From CAYTGR01 sp964437445 (GTDB taxonomy: Bacteria; Chloroflexota; Anaerolineae; B4-G1; SLSP01): a stretch of DNA of 31,204 bases. The position numbers and the translations under genes were made by a program. Where the stretch lies: positions 1 to 31,204 of the forward strand of contig CAYTGR010000054.1 in NCBI GenBank assembly GCA_964437445.1. The letters are read 5' to 3'. Shown in pieces: positions 15,429 through 22,810 of the stretch; position 1 is the stretch's first letter, and every line of letters begins with the position of its first letter. The notes under the pieces are model-generated. The model was not told the origin of the DNA. It saw only the letters and a list, made by a program, of their open reading frames with translations, and made no database searches.

Positions 15429-16643
15429 ATGACAAAAACAGTAGTCATTGTGGGCGCGCTGGACACCAAAGGCCAGGAGTTCGCCTTCGTTAAGGCCCTG
15501 ATTGAGGCCGCCGGCGTTAAAACATTGGTAGTGGATTTTGGAGTTCTCGGCGCGCCTGCCTTTGAGCCGGATATCCAGCGCGAGGTGGTGGCGGCGGCCG
15601 GCGGCGGCCATTGGGCCGACCTGGCCTCGGGCGAGCACAAGGACGAAGCGATGAAAGTGATGGCGCGTGGGCTCGCCGCCGTCGTCCGGCAGCTCTACGA
15701 CGAGGGCCGGCTGGACGGGATTCTGGGGATGGGCGGCTCCGGCGGAACCTCCATCGCTACGACGGCGATGCGCGCGTTGCCGGTCGGCGTCCCTAAGGTG
15801 ATGGTCTCCACGGTCGGCGGCGGTGACGTCAGCGCCTATGCCGGCACCAAGGACATCACCTTCATGCCTTCCATTGTGGACGTGGCCGGGATCAACAGCA
15901 TCAGCCGGCGCATTTACGCCAACGCGGCCGGCGCGATTGCCGGCATGGTTCAGATGGCCGTGCCGGCAGAGACTGCGGTGAAGCCGCTGATTACCGCTTC
16001 CATGTTCGGTAACACGACCAGGTGTGTGGACCGGGCGCGCGCGGCGTTGGAGGCGGCCGGCTACGAGGTGCTTGTCTTCCATGCCACTGGCACCGGCGGC
16101 CGGACGATGGAGAGCCTGATCGCCGACGGCTATATCGTCGCCTCGCTGGACATCACCACCACGGAGCTGGCCGATGAGGTCTGCGGCGGTGTGCTGAGCG
16201 CCGGGCCGGAGCGGATGCTCGCGGCGGCGCGGGCCGGCATCCCGACTGTTCTCGTCCCTGGCTGCGTGGATATGTGCAACTTCTGGGCCGTAGAGACGGT
16301 GCCCGAGAAGTATCGCCAGCGCCTGCTCTACCAGTGGAATCCCAATGTGACGTTGATGCGCACCAACGTGGAAGAGAACATCCAGATGGGGCGGATGATC
16401 GCTCACGCGGCTAACGAATCGCAGGGGCCGGTCGTGGTGCTGATCCCGCTCCGGGGAGTTTCTATGTTGGATAGCCCGGGCGGTATGTTTTGGGACCCGG
16501 AGGCCGACGGGGCTTGCTTCCGGGCGATCAAGGAAAACCTCCGGCCTGGGATCCCCTACCTGGAGTTGGAGGCCAACATCAACGACCCGGAGTTCGCGGA
16601 CCGGGCTGCGGCGTTATTGTTGGAGCTGCTCAAGAAGGCGTGA
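15429..16643 (+). CDS. Tm-1-like ATP-binding protein (UPF0261)
   Basis: A 404-residue cytoplasmic protein of the UPF0261 family, whose plant member forms the N-terminal half of the tomato mosaic virus resistance protein Tm-1 and binds ATP. Family features seen are VVIVGALDTKGQEFAFVK at the N-terminus, GILGMGGSGGTS (about 100-111), TVGGGDVSAYAGTKDI (about 127-142), FHATGTGGRTME and the C-terminal LRGVSMLDSPGGMFWDPEAD. Length is normal for the bacterial single-domain form. It has its own strong promoter. The next gene encodes the other Tm-1 half. The chemical function in bacteria is not established. The stop codon lies in the first unit of a period-7 repeat. Confidence 0.93.
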   Translation: MTKTVVIVGALDTKGQEFAFVKALIEAAGVKTLVVDFGVLGAPAFEPDIQREVVAAAGGGHWADLASGEHKDEAMKVMARGLAAVVRQLYDEGRLDGILGMGGSGGTSIATTAMRALPVGVPKVMVSTVGGGDVSAYAGTKDITFMPSIVDVAGINSISRRIYANAAGAIAGMVQMAVPAETAVKPLITASMFGNTTRCVDRARAALEAAGYEVLVFHATGTGGRTMESLIADGYIVASLDITTTELADEVCGGVLSAGPERMLAAARAGIPTVLVPGCVDMCNFWAVETVPEKYRQRLLYQWNPNVTLMRTNVEENIQMGRMIAHAANESQGPVVVLIPLRGVSMLDSPGGMFWDPEADGACFRAIKENLRPGIPYLELEANINDPEFADRAAALLLELLKKA

Positions 16644-16672
16644 GACGTGAGACGTGAAACGTCAACGGCAAA
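16639..16672. repeat. Period-7 repeat overlapping a stop codon (cgtgaga/cgtgaaa)
   Basis: Units CGTGAGA, CGTGAGA, CGTGAAA, CGTCAAC and GGCAAAC follow in exact 7-nt phase from 16639. The TGA stop codon of the Tm-1-like gene (16641-16643) is part of the first unit. Confidence 0.75.
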
Positions 16673-16718
16673 CGTTAAGCTCCCTCCGGGACAAGCTGGC
16701 GTTTGGCATTTGATCTTT

Positions 16719-16865
16719 TAACTAAACTCAAGTTGCCATCCGCACCGCCAGGAGGCCACGGACGACTGACTACAGGCCACCAGCGGTTAAAAAAGGGCGG
16801 TCGGCGGTCTGTGGCCCAAAGAGAAAATGTCCTTGCCAACGAAAGATAGCAACTTGGGTTAACCA
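16719..16865. repeat. Nested imperfect inverted repeats with period-7 units in the Tm-1 spacer
   Basis: Outer arms AACTCAAGTTGCCATC (about 16725-16740) and its near complement (16845-16860) match at 14 of 16 positions. Inner arms 16754-16770 and 16800-16816 match at about 13 of 17 and contain GGCGGTC repeated at 7-nt steps. The structure fills most of the 241-nt gap between the two Tm-1-like genes. No clear promoter for the second gene is visible in it. Confidence 0.55.
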
Positions 16866-16884
16866 TTCAGGGCAGGAGGCAAAA

Positions 16885-17718
16885 ATGGCATTCATCACTC
16901 GGGACGAAGCATTGCAAGCGCTGCGGGCGCAGGTTGCGGCCGGCAAGCCGATTGTCGGCTGCGGGGCCGGCACCGGCATCTCGGCCAAGTTCGCCGAGGC
17001 GGGCGGGGCCGATCTCATCATCATCTACAACTCCGGGCGCTACCGGATGGCCGGACGCGGCTCCTTAGCCGGCCTGCTCCCCTACGGTGACGCCAACGGG
17101 ATCGTCGTGGAGATGGCGGCGGAGGTGTTGCCCATCGTCAAGAAGACGCCGGTGCTCGCCGGTGTATGTGGGACCGATCCTTTCCGGTTAATGCCGGTTT
17201 TCCTGAAGCAACTCAAAGAGATGGGCTTCACCGGCGTACAGAACTTCCCCACCGTCGGGCTGATTGACGGTAACTTCCGCGCCAACCTGGAAGCGACCGG
17301 CATGGGGTACGATAAGGAGATTGAGACGATTGCCTTAGCGCACAAGCTGGACCTGCTCACCACGCCTTACGTTTTTGATACCGACCAGGCGAAGGCGATG
17401 GCCAGGGCCGGGGCGGATCTGCTGGTTGCTCATGTGGGGCTGACCACGGCCGGCTCCATCGGCGCAGGGGTTGCGCTGACGTTAGACGAGGCCATCGCGC
17501 GCGTGCTGGAGATCGCCGCCGCCGGACGCAGCGTCGTCCCCGACTTGATGGTGATCTGCCATGGCGGCCCGTTTGACGAACCGGAGAGCGTCGGGATGGC
17601 GTTGCCGCGAATGCCGGGGATTGCGGGCTTCTTTGGCGCTTCCAGCATTGAGCGGCTGCCGACCGAGCGCGCTATCACCGCGCAGGTCAAGGCGTTCAAA
17701 AACCTGCCGCTGGCGTAA
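16885..17718 (+). CDS. Phosphoenolpyruvate hydrolase-family TIM-barrel protein (Tm-1 C-terminal half)
   Basis: A 277-residue TIM-barrel protein of the family annotated as PEP hydrolase-like or TIM-barrel signal transduction protein, related to the C-terminal half of tomato Tm-1. Recognisable stretches are GCGAGTGISAKFAEAGGADL (about 25-44), IIIYNSGRYRMAGRGSLAG (about 45-63), VLAGVCGTDPFRLM (about 93-106), GVQNFPTVGLIDGNFR (about 117-132), VAHVGLTTAGSIGA and FFGASSIERLPTE. The ribosome binding site is GGAGG at 16875-16879. It is co-directional with the UPF0261 gene but separated by a repeat-rich spacer of 241 nt. Enzymatic activity has not been clearly shown for this family, so the product name describes similarity. 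Confidence 0.92.
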   Translation: MAFITRDEALQALRAQVAAGKPIVGCGAGTGISAKFAEAGGADLIIIYNSGRYRMAGRGSLAGLLPYGDANGIVVEMAAEVLPIVKKTPVLAGVCGTDPFRLMPVFLKQLKEMGFTGVQNFPTVGLIDGNFRANLEATGMGYDKEIETIALAHKLDLLTTPYVFDTDQAKAMARAGADLLVAHVGLTTAGSIGAGVALTLDEAIARVLEIAAAGRSVVPDLMVICHGGPFDEPESVGMALPRMPGIAGFFGASSIERLPTERAITAQVKAFKNLPLA

Positions 17719-17725
17719 CCCCAGA

Positions 17726-17783
17726 CGTAAAACGTGAAACGTGAAACGTGAAATTAGCATCACGTTTTACGTTTCACGTTTCA
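17726..17783. repeat. Period-7 repeat hairpin between convergent genes (cgtgaaa)
   Basis: CGTAAAA followed by three CGTGAAA units (17726-17753), a short centre (TTAGCAT) and the inverted arm CACGTTTTACGTTTCACG to 17783. It starts 8 nt after the stop at 17718 and lies between two convergent genes, so it may serve as a bidirectional transcript end. Confidence 0.8.
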
Positions 17784-17811
17784 TTAACTGCACCGCACTA
17801 TACCACTTAAC

Positions 17812-19179
17812 CTACTTTTGCCCCAACAGCGTGAGGAAGTGGATCACCGTTTCAATCCCCCGGTAGAAATTCGGCAGGTAGATTTTCTCATTGGGAGAGT
17901 GCAACCGGTCGTCGGGCAGGCCGAAACCCATCAGGATGGTCTCAATCCCTAACTCGCGCCGGAAGGTGGTGACCACCGGGATGGAACCGCCCTCGCGCAT
18001 AAAGACCGGCTCTTTGCCGAAGCCGCGCGCGTAGGCCTGGAAGGCGGCCTGCATCGCCGGACTGTCGCGCCGGACGACCGCCCACTCGCCGCCGTGCAGA
18101 TCGCGCACCGTCACCGTGACCGCCGGTGGGGCGATCCGCTGTAAATAATCCCCGACCAGCCGGGTAATTTCGCTTGGGTCCTGGTTGGGCACTAACCGCA
18201 TGGAAATTTTGGCAGTGGCCCGGCTGGGCAACACCGTCTTCGCGCCCGGCTCAATGTAGCCGCCCCAAATGCCGTTCACGTCCAGGGTAGGGCGGGCGGT
18301 GGTGCGCTCCATGATCGTGTACTCCGGCTCGCCCCAATCGGTCTTGACGCCGGCCTCTTCCAGCCACGTTGCCCGTTCAAACGGGATCCTGGCCAGCTCG
18401 GCGCGCTCTTCCGGCGTCAGCGGGAGCACCTGGTCGTAGAAGCCGGGGACGAGGATGCGCCCCTGTGCATCCTGCAGCTGCGCGATCATCGCGCAGAGGG
18501 TATTCAGTGGGTTCTGGACCGCGCCGCCGTAGATGCCGGAGTGCAGGTCGTGGTCGGGACCGGTGACCTCCACCTCCAGGTAGGCCAGCCCGCGCAGCGT
18601 GCAGACGATGGCCGGGATCTCTTTGCCCAAAATGTGCGTGTCGGAGATCAACGCCACGTCGGCGGCCAGCAGGTCGCGGTGCTCATGGACGAAGGGAGCA
18701 AAACTAGGACTGCCGATCTCCTCTTCGCCCTCAAAGAGGCATTTGATATTGACCGGTGGCGCGCCGGCGGTCGCTTTGAAAGCCTCCACGGCTTTGACGT
18801 GGAGGAATGTCTGGCCCTTGTCATCGGAAGCGCCGCGCGCCACCAGGTCGTCGCCCACCACTGTCGGTTCAAAGGGCGGCGTCTGCCAGAGTTCCAGGGG
18901 ATCGGGCGGCTGCACGTCATAATGGCCGTAGATCAGCACCGTGGGCGCAGTCGGCCCGGCGGCGAGCCACTCGGCGTAGACCATGGGGTGATGGGGCGTT
19001 GGCATCACCTTGGCGGTGGGGAAGCCGGCGGCCAGCAGCGCCTCGCGCAACCAGCCGGCGGCGCGCGCTATGTCGGCCTGGTGGGCGGATTGGGTGCTGA
19101 CGCTGGGGATGCGCAGGAACTCCTGTAACTCCTGAAGAAAGCGGGCCTGGTTGGCGCGAGCATATTCTATAGCCTGCAT
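17812..19179 (-). CDS. M20-family dipeptidase / metallopeptidase
   Basis: A 455-residue zinc peptidase of the M20 family, cytoplasmic. Metal and catalytic residues are visible: H86 and D88 (GHYDVQPP), D119 (GASDDKGQ), the catalytic glutamate pair at 152-153 (FEGEEEIGS), D180 (LISDTH) and a distal H near residue 427 (GFGLPDDRLHSPNE). DLHSGIYGG is the start of the dimerisation domain typical of the carnosinase/dipeptidase subgroup. I chose ATG 19177-19179 (MQAIEYARAN) rather than the longer frame because CAGGGAAAT precedes it and the promoter lies within the longer version. It should cleave dipeptides or release C-terminal residues. It has its own promoter, separate from the OB-fold gene upstream. 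Confidence 0.93.
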   Translation of the reverse strand: MQAIEYARANQARFLQELQEFLRIPSVSTQSAHQADIARAAGWLREALLAAGFPTAKVMPTPHHPMVYAEWLAAGPTAPTVLIYGHYDVQPPDPLELWQTPPFEPTVVGDDLVARGASDDKGQTFLHVKAVEAFKATAGAPPVNIKCLFEGEEEIGSPSFAPFVHEHRDLLAADVALISDTHILGKEIPAIVCTLRGLAYLEVEVTGPDHDLHSGIYGGAVQNPLNTLCAMIAQLQDAQGRILVPGFYDQVLPLTPEERAELARIPFERATWLEEAGVKTDWGEPEYTIMERTTARPTLDVNGIWGGYIEPGAKTVLPSRATAKISMRLVPNQDPSEITRLVGDYLQRIAPPAVTVTVRDLHGGEWAVVRRDSPAMQAAFQAYARGFGKEPVFMREGGSIPVVTTFRRELGIETILMGFGLPDDRLHSPNEKIYLPNFYRGIETVIHFLTLLGQK

Positions 19180-19216
19180 GATTTCCCTGCTTTGTATTGA
19201 GATGTTTGACCGTGCT

Positions 19217-19244
19217 ATCGTATCACAAAGGTGTGAAGAGGCAA
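19217..19244 (-). promoter_or_regulatory. Promoter of the M20 dipeptidase gene
   Basis: On the minus strand TTGCCT (19244-19239), a 16-nt spacer and TACGAT (19222-19217) with a TGn extension. The leader would be about 30 nt. Confidence 0.5.
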
Positions 19245-19263
19245 GTGAGTTCAAGGCCACCGC

Positions 19264-20787
19264 TCACGGCCCCGGCCGCCAATCTACCGGCGAGCGCGGG
19301 ACGAGCTCCAGCTGATCTTTGTAGACCTCCACAACGCCAACCACTTCTATCATCATTCCGGCCGCCGGGGGCTGCGCCAAAGCCTCAGCCACATTGGACC
19401 AGAGGATCACCAGCATTGTGCCGGTGCCATCATCCAGTGGAACCCGGATCCCGGCGGAGAAAGGTTGAGGCTCTCCCAAGACGCCCCGCAGGCGCACGAC
19501 CTGGCCGGCGTTGGCCGCCGAGAGCGCCGAGACCTGCACCCAGGGCGGCGGCGGGGCCGCTACCTGCACTTTCACATCGCGCGCCCGGCCCGGTATCAGC
19601 TCCAACGCCCCTTGATAGACCTGGAGCTCGCCGGTCACGGCGACCTCGGCTCCCACATCCAGCGCAGCGGGTTCCTTCAAGCCGGTGTAAGTGTCCATCC
19701 ATAGCAAAACAAGCAGCTGACCGGTGCCATCATCCACAGTGGCTTTGACCCCGCCCTTGAAGCCCTCTAACGCAACCACCCGCCCTTGCACCGTGAGGGT
19801 TTGTCCGACGGCCTCGGCGGTTAACCGGCTGATGGCGATGTAAGCGGGAGTAGGGGTGGCGGTGGGGGTTGGGGTGGGCGTGGGAGTAGAAGTGGGTGCC
19901 GGTGTGGCGGTCTCGCCGGGCCGGGTCGGCGCCGGCGTCGGCGTGGCGCTGGGAATTGCCGTGGCCGTCGGCGTGGCGGTGGCGGGCTCGCCCATCACGA
20001 GGTCGGCGGTGGAGGCCGGCACCAGCTGCGGTGTCTCTTTGTAGAGGCTGACCACCCCGGCTACAGTCATGATCTGGCCTTTGGTGAAAGAAGGCAACGG
20101 CCCGGTCAGGGCAATGGTGGTCTCGTTTATGGCCACGGTGATCTCGCCGGTTTCATCCTCCACGTCAATGAGCCAAAGCCCTTTGTACGGTTGGAAATAG
20201 TCGCGCACGGTGCCGGTCACGCGCACCCGCCGGCCGGTGTCACCCGCCGTCACGTCGCCGATGGCGACGTCTATCGGCGTCGGCCGGCTGAGCGTGAAAT
20301 GTTCAGGGGCATTGATGGTGAGGGAGGTCATATCTTCTCTAATTCGCAGCGTCCCGGCCACGGTGACCTGGTCACCCAGTGCCGGCACCTGACCGGCGGC
20401 CAGCAGCGCTTGGATTACAGCGCGGTAAGCGGTCACGTGAACTTCCCCGGTGCCATCGTCCACCCAGAAGGCGAGGTAGCCGCCTTCGGGGTCATAGGTC
20501 ACTGCGCGTGAAATTTGCCCTTGAACCTGGACGTAGGCCATGTTCATGGAACCCTGCGCCTCGGCCGCGGTAAGGGTGGGAATACGAGCCTGGCGCGCGA
20601 TCCACCAGAGCGCCAGCAACCCGACCGTCGCCAGCAGCACCGCCGCGAGTTTGACGGCTCGCAGCGTCAGGCGCGGCCGGAGCCGGGCCCCGCAGTAGGG
20701 GCAGGTCTCATAGGGGCCGACAAAGCGTCCACAGCTAGGGCAGCGGGCCTGTTCCGAAGCGGTCGCCGTAGACGCTGGTTCGCTCAC
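19264..20787 (-). CDS. Zinc-ribbon / TM / four OB-fold domain protein
   Basis: A 507-residue protein. It has a zinc ribbon (C16, C19, C29, C32; CPSCG and CPYCG), one TM helix (about 42-63), then an outer part with four OB-fold-like domains at about 84-165, 178-268, 325-400 and 410-500. A Thr-Pro linker (about 273-322) separates the second and third. The repeats share a VxGxV...DDGTG...L pattern (LAFWVDDGTGEVHVT, KATVDDGTGQLLVLL, VPLDDGTGTMLVIL) resembling the tRNA-anticodon/OB nucleic-acid-binding family. Start is GTG 20785-20787 with AAGGGGAC in front. It lies 20 nt after the GNAT gene, so the two form an operon. Ligand unknown; an outer nucleic-acid or glycan binder is possible. Confidence 0.83.
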   Translation of the reverse strand: MSEPASTATASEQARCPSCGRFVGPYETCPYCGARLRPRLTLRAVKLAAVLLATVGLLALWWIARQARIPTLTAAEAQGSMNMAYVQVQGQISRAVTYDPEGGYLAFWVDDGTGEVHVTAYRAVIQALLAAGQVPALGDQVTVAGTLRIREDMTSLTINAPEHFTLSRPTPIDVAIGDVTAGDTGRRVRVTGTVRDYFQPYKGLWLIDVEDETGEITVAINETTIALTGPLPSFTKGQIMTVAGVVSLYKETPQLVPASTADLVMGEPATATPTATAIPSATPTPAPTRPGETATPAPTSTPTPTPTPTATPTPAYIAISRLTAEAVGQTLTVQGRVVALEGFKGGVKATVDDGTGQLLVLLWMDTYTGLKEPAALDVGAEVAVTGELQVYQGALELIPGRARDVKVQVAAPPPPWVQVSALSAANAGQVVRLRGVLGEPQPFSAGIRVPLDDGTGTMLVILWSNVAEALAQPPAAGMMIEVVGVVEVYKDQLELVPRSPVDWRPGP

Positions 20788-20807
20788 TTTTGTCCCCTTC
20801 CTGGGCC

Positions 20808-21695
20808 TCAGGATTCACGGGGAGCCGCGGCCGGCGGCTGACATTCCCACGTCATTTCGTACTGCCGTTGCCAGGTCCGATAGCCCAGCTGGGTGAAGAC
20901 CGGGAAGAGCGGATCGTCGGTGGGGAGGTTGATCAGATAGCCCCCCAGGTCGGGCCGCAGCTGGTGCAGCGCCCGGAGCAGCAGCCGGGCTGCTTCCAGC
21001 CGGGCCGGATAAGCAGGGGAAAGCGCCAGGTCGTAAATCAATTGATAGCGGCGTTGCGTTTGATAGAGCAGGTAGCCGATCAGCTGATGGTTATCCCAAA
21101 GGCCCAGCCCGGCCATAAAGGGGAGACGGTGGTTCAAAGTGGGGAGTTCACGTTGCCAGGGCAACGCCACATCGTGGAAAAGGGCGTAATGCTCCACTAA
21201 TACGGCCGGGAGCGTCACCCGGATCGGCTCCGGCAATGGCGCGTAGGCGGTGCTGCCCGCTTCCAACATAATCACCGTCAGCTCTCGCCGGTGGTTGAAC
21301 CCCAACTCGTGGTACAGGTTCAAGGCCACCCGGTTCTGCGTCAACACTTCCAGAGTCAGCGTTTGCAGCCCCAAGGTCTGGGCTGTGGCTTGCAGGTGGC
21401 GCATCATTTGCCGTGCGATACCCCGCCGCCGCCATTGCGGCAACACGCCAACGCCGCTGATCCAACCCCGGTTGTCGCGCTTGGAGAGTAAGGCCAGCCC
21501 AATCGGTTCGCCAGATGCCAGAGCTACTACCGAGATATTCAAATCAATGTCTTCTTCTATGCATTGCCGGACAAATTGTTCCTGCTCAATCCAGACCGGG
21601 ATCATGTAGTCGGCATAGGCCTGGTTGATGAGAAACGCCAATTTCTCGCTGGGCAGCTCGGCCGCGGGCACCAGGGTGAACGATATGGTATCCAT
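20808..21695 (-). CDS. GNAT-family N-acetyltransferase, probably with a second degenerate GNAT domain
   Basis: A 295-residue protein. The N-terminal half (about 5-145) is a complete GNAT domain with the acetyl-CoA loop in VGVLPQWRRRGIARQMMRHL (RRGIA pyrophosphate-binding motif) and NRVALNLYHELGF at its end. The second half (about 155-280) repeats the strand-helix pattern (LIYDLALSPAYPARLEAARL and YLINLPTDDPLFPVFTQLGY) but lacks a good Q/RxxGxG/A motif, so it is probably a non-catalytic duplicate. GAGGAG precedes the ATG by 9 nt. The substrate could be a small amine, peptide or protein N-terminus. First gene of a two-gene operon with the OB-fold protein. Confidence 0.85.
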   Translation of the reverse strand: MDTISFTLVPAAELPSEKLAFLINQAYADYMIPVWIEQEQFVRQCIEEDIDLNISVVALASGEPIGLALLSKRDNRGWISGVGVLPQWRRRGIARQMMRHLQATAQTLGLQTLTLEVLTQNRVALNLYHELGFNHRRELTVIMLEAGSTAYAPLPEPIRVTLPAVLVEHYALFHDVALPWQRELPTLNHRLPFMAGLGLWDNHQLIGYLLYQTQRRYQLIYDLALSPAYPARLEAARLLLRALHQLRPDLGGYLINLPTDDPLFPVFTQLGYRTWQRQYEMTWECQPPAAAPRES

Positions 21696-21717
21696 ACGCT
21701 CTTACTCCTCGATCGTT

Positions 21718-21745
21718 ATCATAACACCACCGGCACGAAACGCAA
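21718..21745 (-). promoter_or_regulatory. Promoter of the GNAT-OB-fold operon
   Basis: On the minus strand TTGCGT (21745-21740), a 16-nt spacer and TATGAT (21723-21718). It is divergent from the NHL-repeat gene promoter 24 nt away. Confidence 0.5.
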
Positions 21746-21768
21746 CCTCCACGGCGTCAAAACCGGTT

Positions 21769-21796
21769 TTGCTATTTTAGTCCGGCGTGCTAAACT
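21769..21796 (+). promoter_or_regulatory. Extended -10 promoter of the NHL lipoprotein gene (leaderless)
   Basis: TTGCTA (21769-21774), a 16-nt spacer and TAAACT (21791-21796), with TGC immediately upstream as the TGn extension. The ATG at 21804 lies 8 nt after the -10 box and has no Shine-Dalgarno sequence, which implies a leaderless message. Confidence 0.5.
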
Positions 21797-21803
21797 ATGG
21801 GAC

Positions 21804-22787
21804 ATGAGGGAACACTGGGGTTTCGGCCGGGCAGTCTGGTTACTGTGGGGGGCGTTGACGATAGGGTTGGTCGCTTGTGGGGTCTATCCGACTTCCCTGC
21901 TGCGCCCGAACGGGATCACCGTTGCGCCGGACGGCACCCTTTATGTGATGGATCGGGGGCACTACCGCGTGGTGCAGCTCACCGCTACGGGCCAGCTCCT
22001 GGATGCTTTTGGCCAATTGGGAACCGGGGCCGACGATCTCTATTCGGCCTGGGATGTGGCGGTGGATGCAGCGGGCCAGCGTTACGTCTGCAACAGGATT
22101 TTCAATATGGAAGGGGAGTGGATCCAGGATGGGATCAAGGTTTTCTCCCCGACCGGGCATCAGGTGCAGGAGATAGGAAGACAGAGTTACACAGAAGAGA
22201 CTGCTATGAATCACAATGCTCCCACGGGGCTGGCTGTAGATGAAGCCGGGCGGGTCTACGTGGCCGATCTGGGAGCCAACGCGGTGCGGGTGTTTGACCC
22301 TCAGGGGCGGCTGCTCACCCGTTTTTTTGGCGTCTATGGGGCTGCGGCGGGCGAGTTCCGCGACCTGGCGGATGTGGCCGTTGATTCTGAGCGCGGGTTG
22401 CTCTATGCGGTAGATAGCATCAACGGCCGTTTGCAACAGTTCACGCTCTCACTGGATGCGAACGGCGTGCCCACCGTGACGGTACGGTTGGTCATGGGGG
22501 AGTACGGCCGGGAACCGGGACAGTTCTCGTACCCTCAGTCGGTAGCGGTGGATCCGAGCTCCGGCCGGGTCTACGTCGCCGACATGGGAAACCAGCGGAT
22601 CCAGGCCTTTGATGTGGAGGGGGCCTATCTCGCCGCATACCGGCCTGCCGGGGTGCATCTCTGGCAGGTGATGGGGGTGGCGGTGGGGGCCGACGGGACG
22701 CTCTACGCCACCGATGCGTTGAACAATCTGATCTGGGCCTTTGACCCGGGCGGAGGACCCCCGCGCCGGATTGAACCACACCCGTAA
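21804..22787 (+). CDS. NHL-repeat beta-propeller lipoprotein
   Basis: A 327-residue exported lipoprotein. Signal peptide with lipobox LVAC (C25). At least five NHL-type repeats follow with the pattern (P)xGIAVAPDGxLYVxDxGxxRVxxF, for example NGITVAPDGTLYVMDRGHYRVV, TGLAVDEAGRVYVADLGANAVRVF and QSVAVDPSSGRVYVADMGNQRIQAF. This predicts a five- or six-bladed propeller anchored at the outer face of the membrane. The family mostly binds proteins or sugars; some are lyases, but no catalytic residues can be assigned. I chose ATG 21804 because the promoter lies within longer versions of the frame and the signal peptide begins there. Followed 23 nt later by a PepT-like gene, probably one transcript. 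Confidence 0.86.
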   Translation: MREHWGFGRAVWLLWGALTIGLVACGVYPTSLLRPNGITVAPDGTLYVMDRGHYRVVQLTATGQLLDAFGQLGTGADDLYSAWDVAVDAAGQRYVCNRIFNMEGEWIQDGIKVFSPTGHQVQEIGRQSYTEETAMNHNAPTGLAVDEAGRVYVADLGANAVRVFDPQGRLLTRFFGVYGAAAGEFRDLADVAVDSERGLLYAVDSINGRLQQFTLSLDANGVPTVTVRLVMGEYGREPGQFSYPQSVAVDPSSGRVYVADMGNQRIQAFDVEGAYLAAYRPAGVHLWQVMGVAVGADGTLYATDALNNLIWAFDPGGGPPRRIEPHP

Positions 22788-22810
22788 ATTTTGCTACGAA
22801 TGGAGCGACC

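Noticed and set aside
15339..16406. 355-residue open frame antisense to the Tm-1-like gene
   Set aside because: Rich in His, Arg and Gly with no domain, as expected for the complement of a GC-rich gene. The sense frame matches UPF0261 throughout.
17726..17783. CRISPR-like array
   Set aside because: The repeats are 7 nt long with no spacers of constant size and form a hairpin. No cas genes are nearby.
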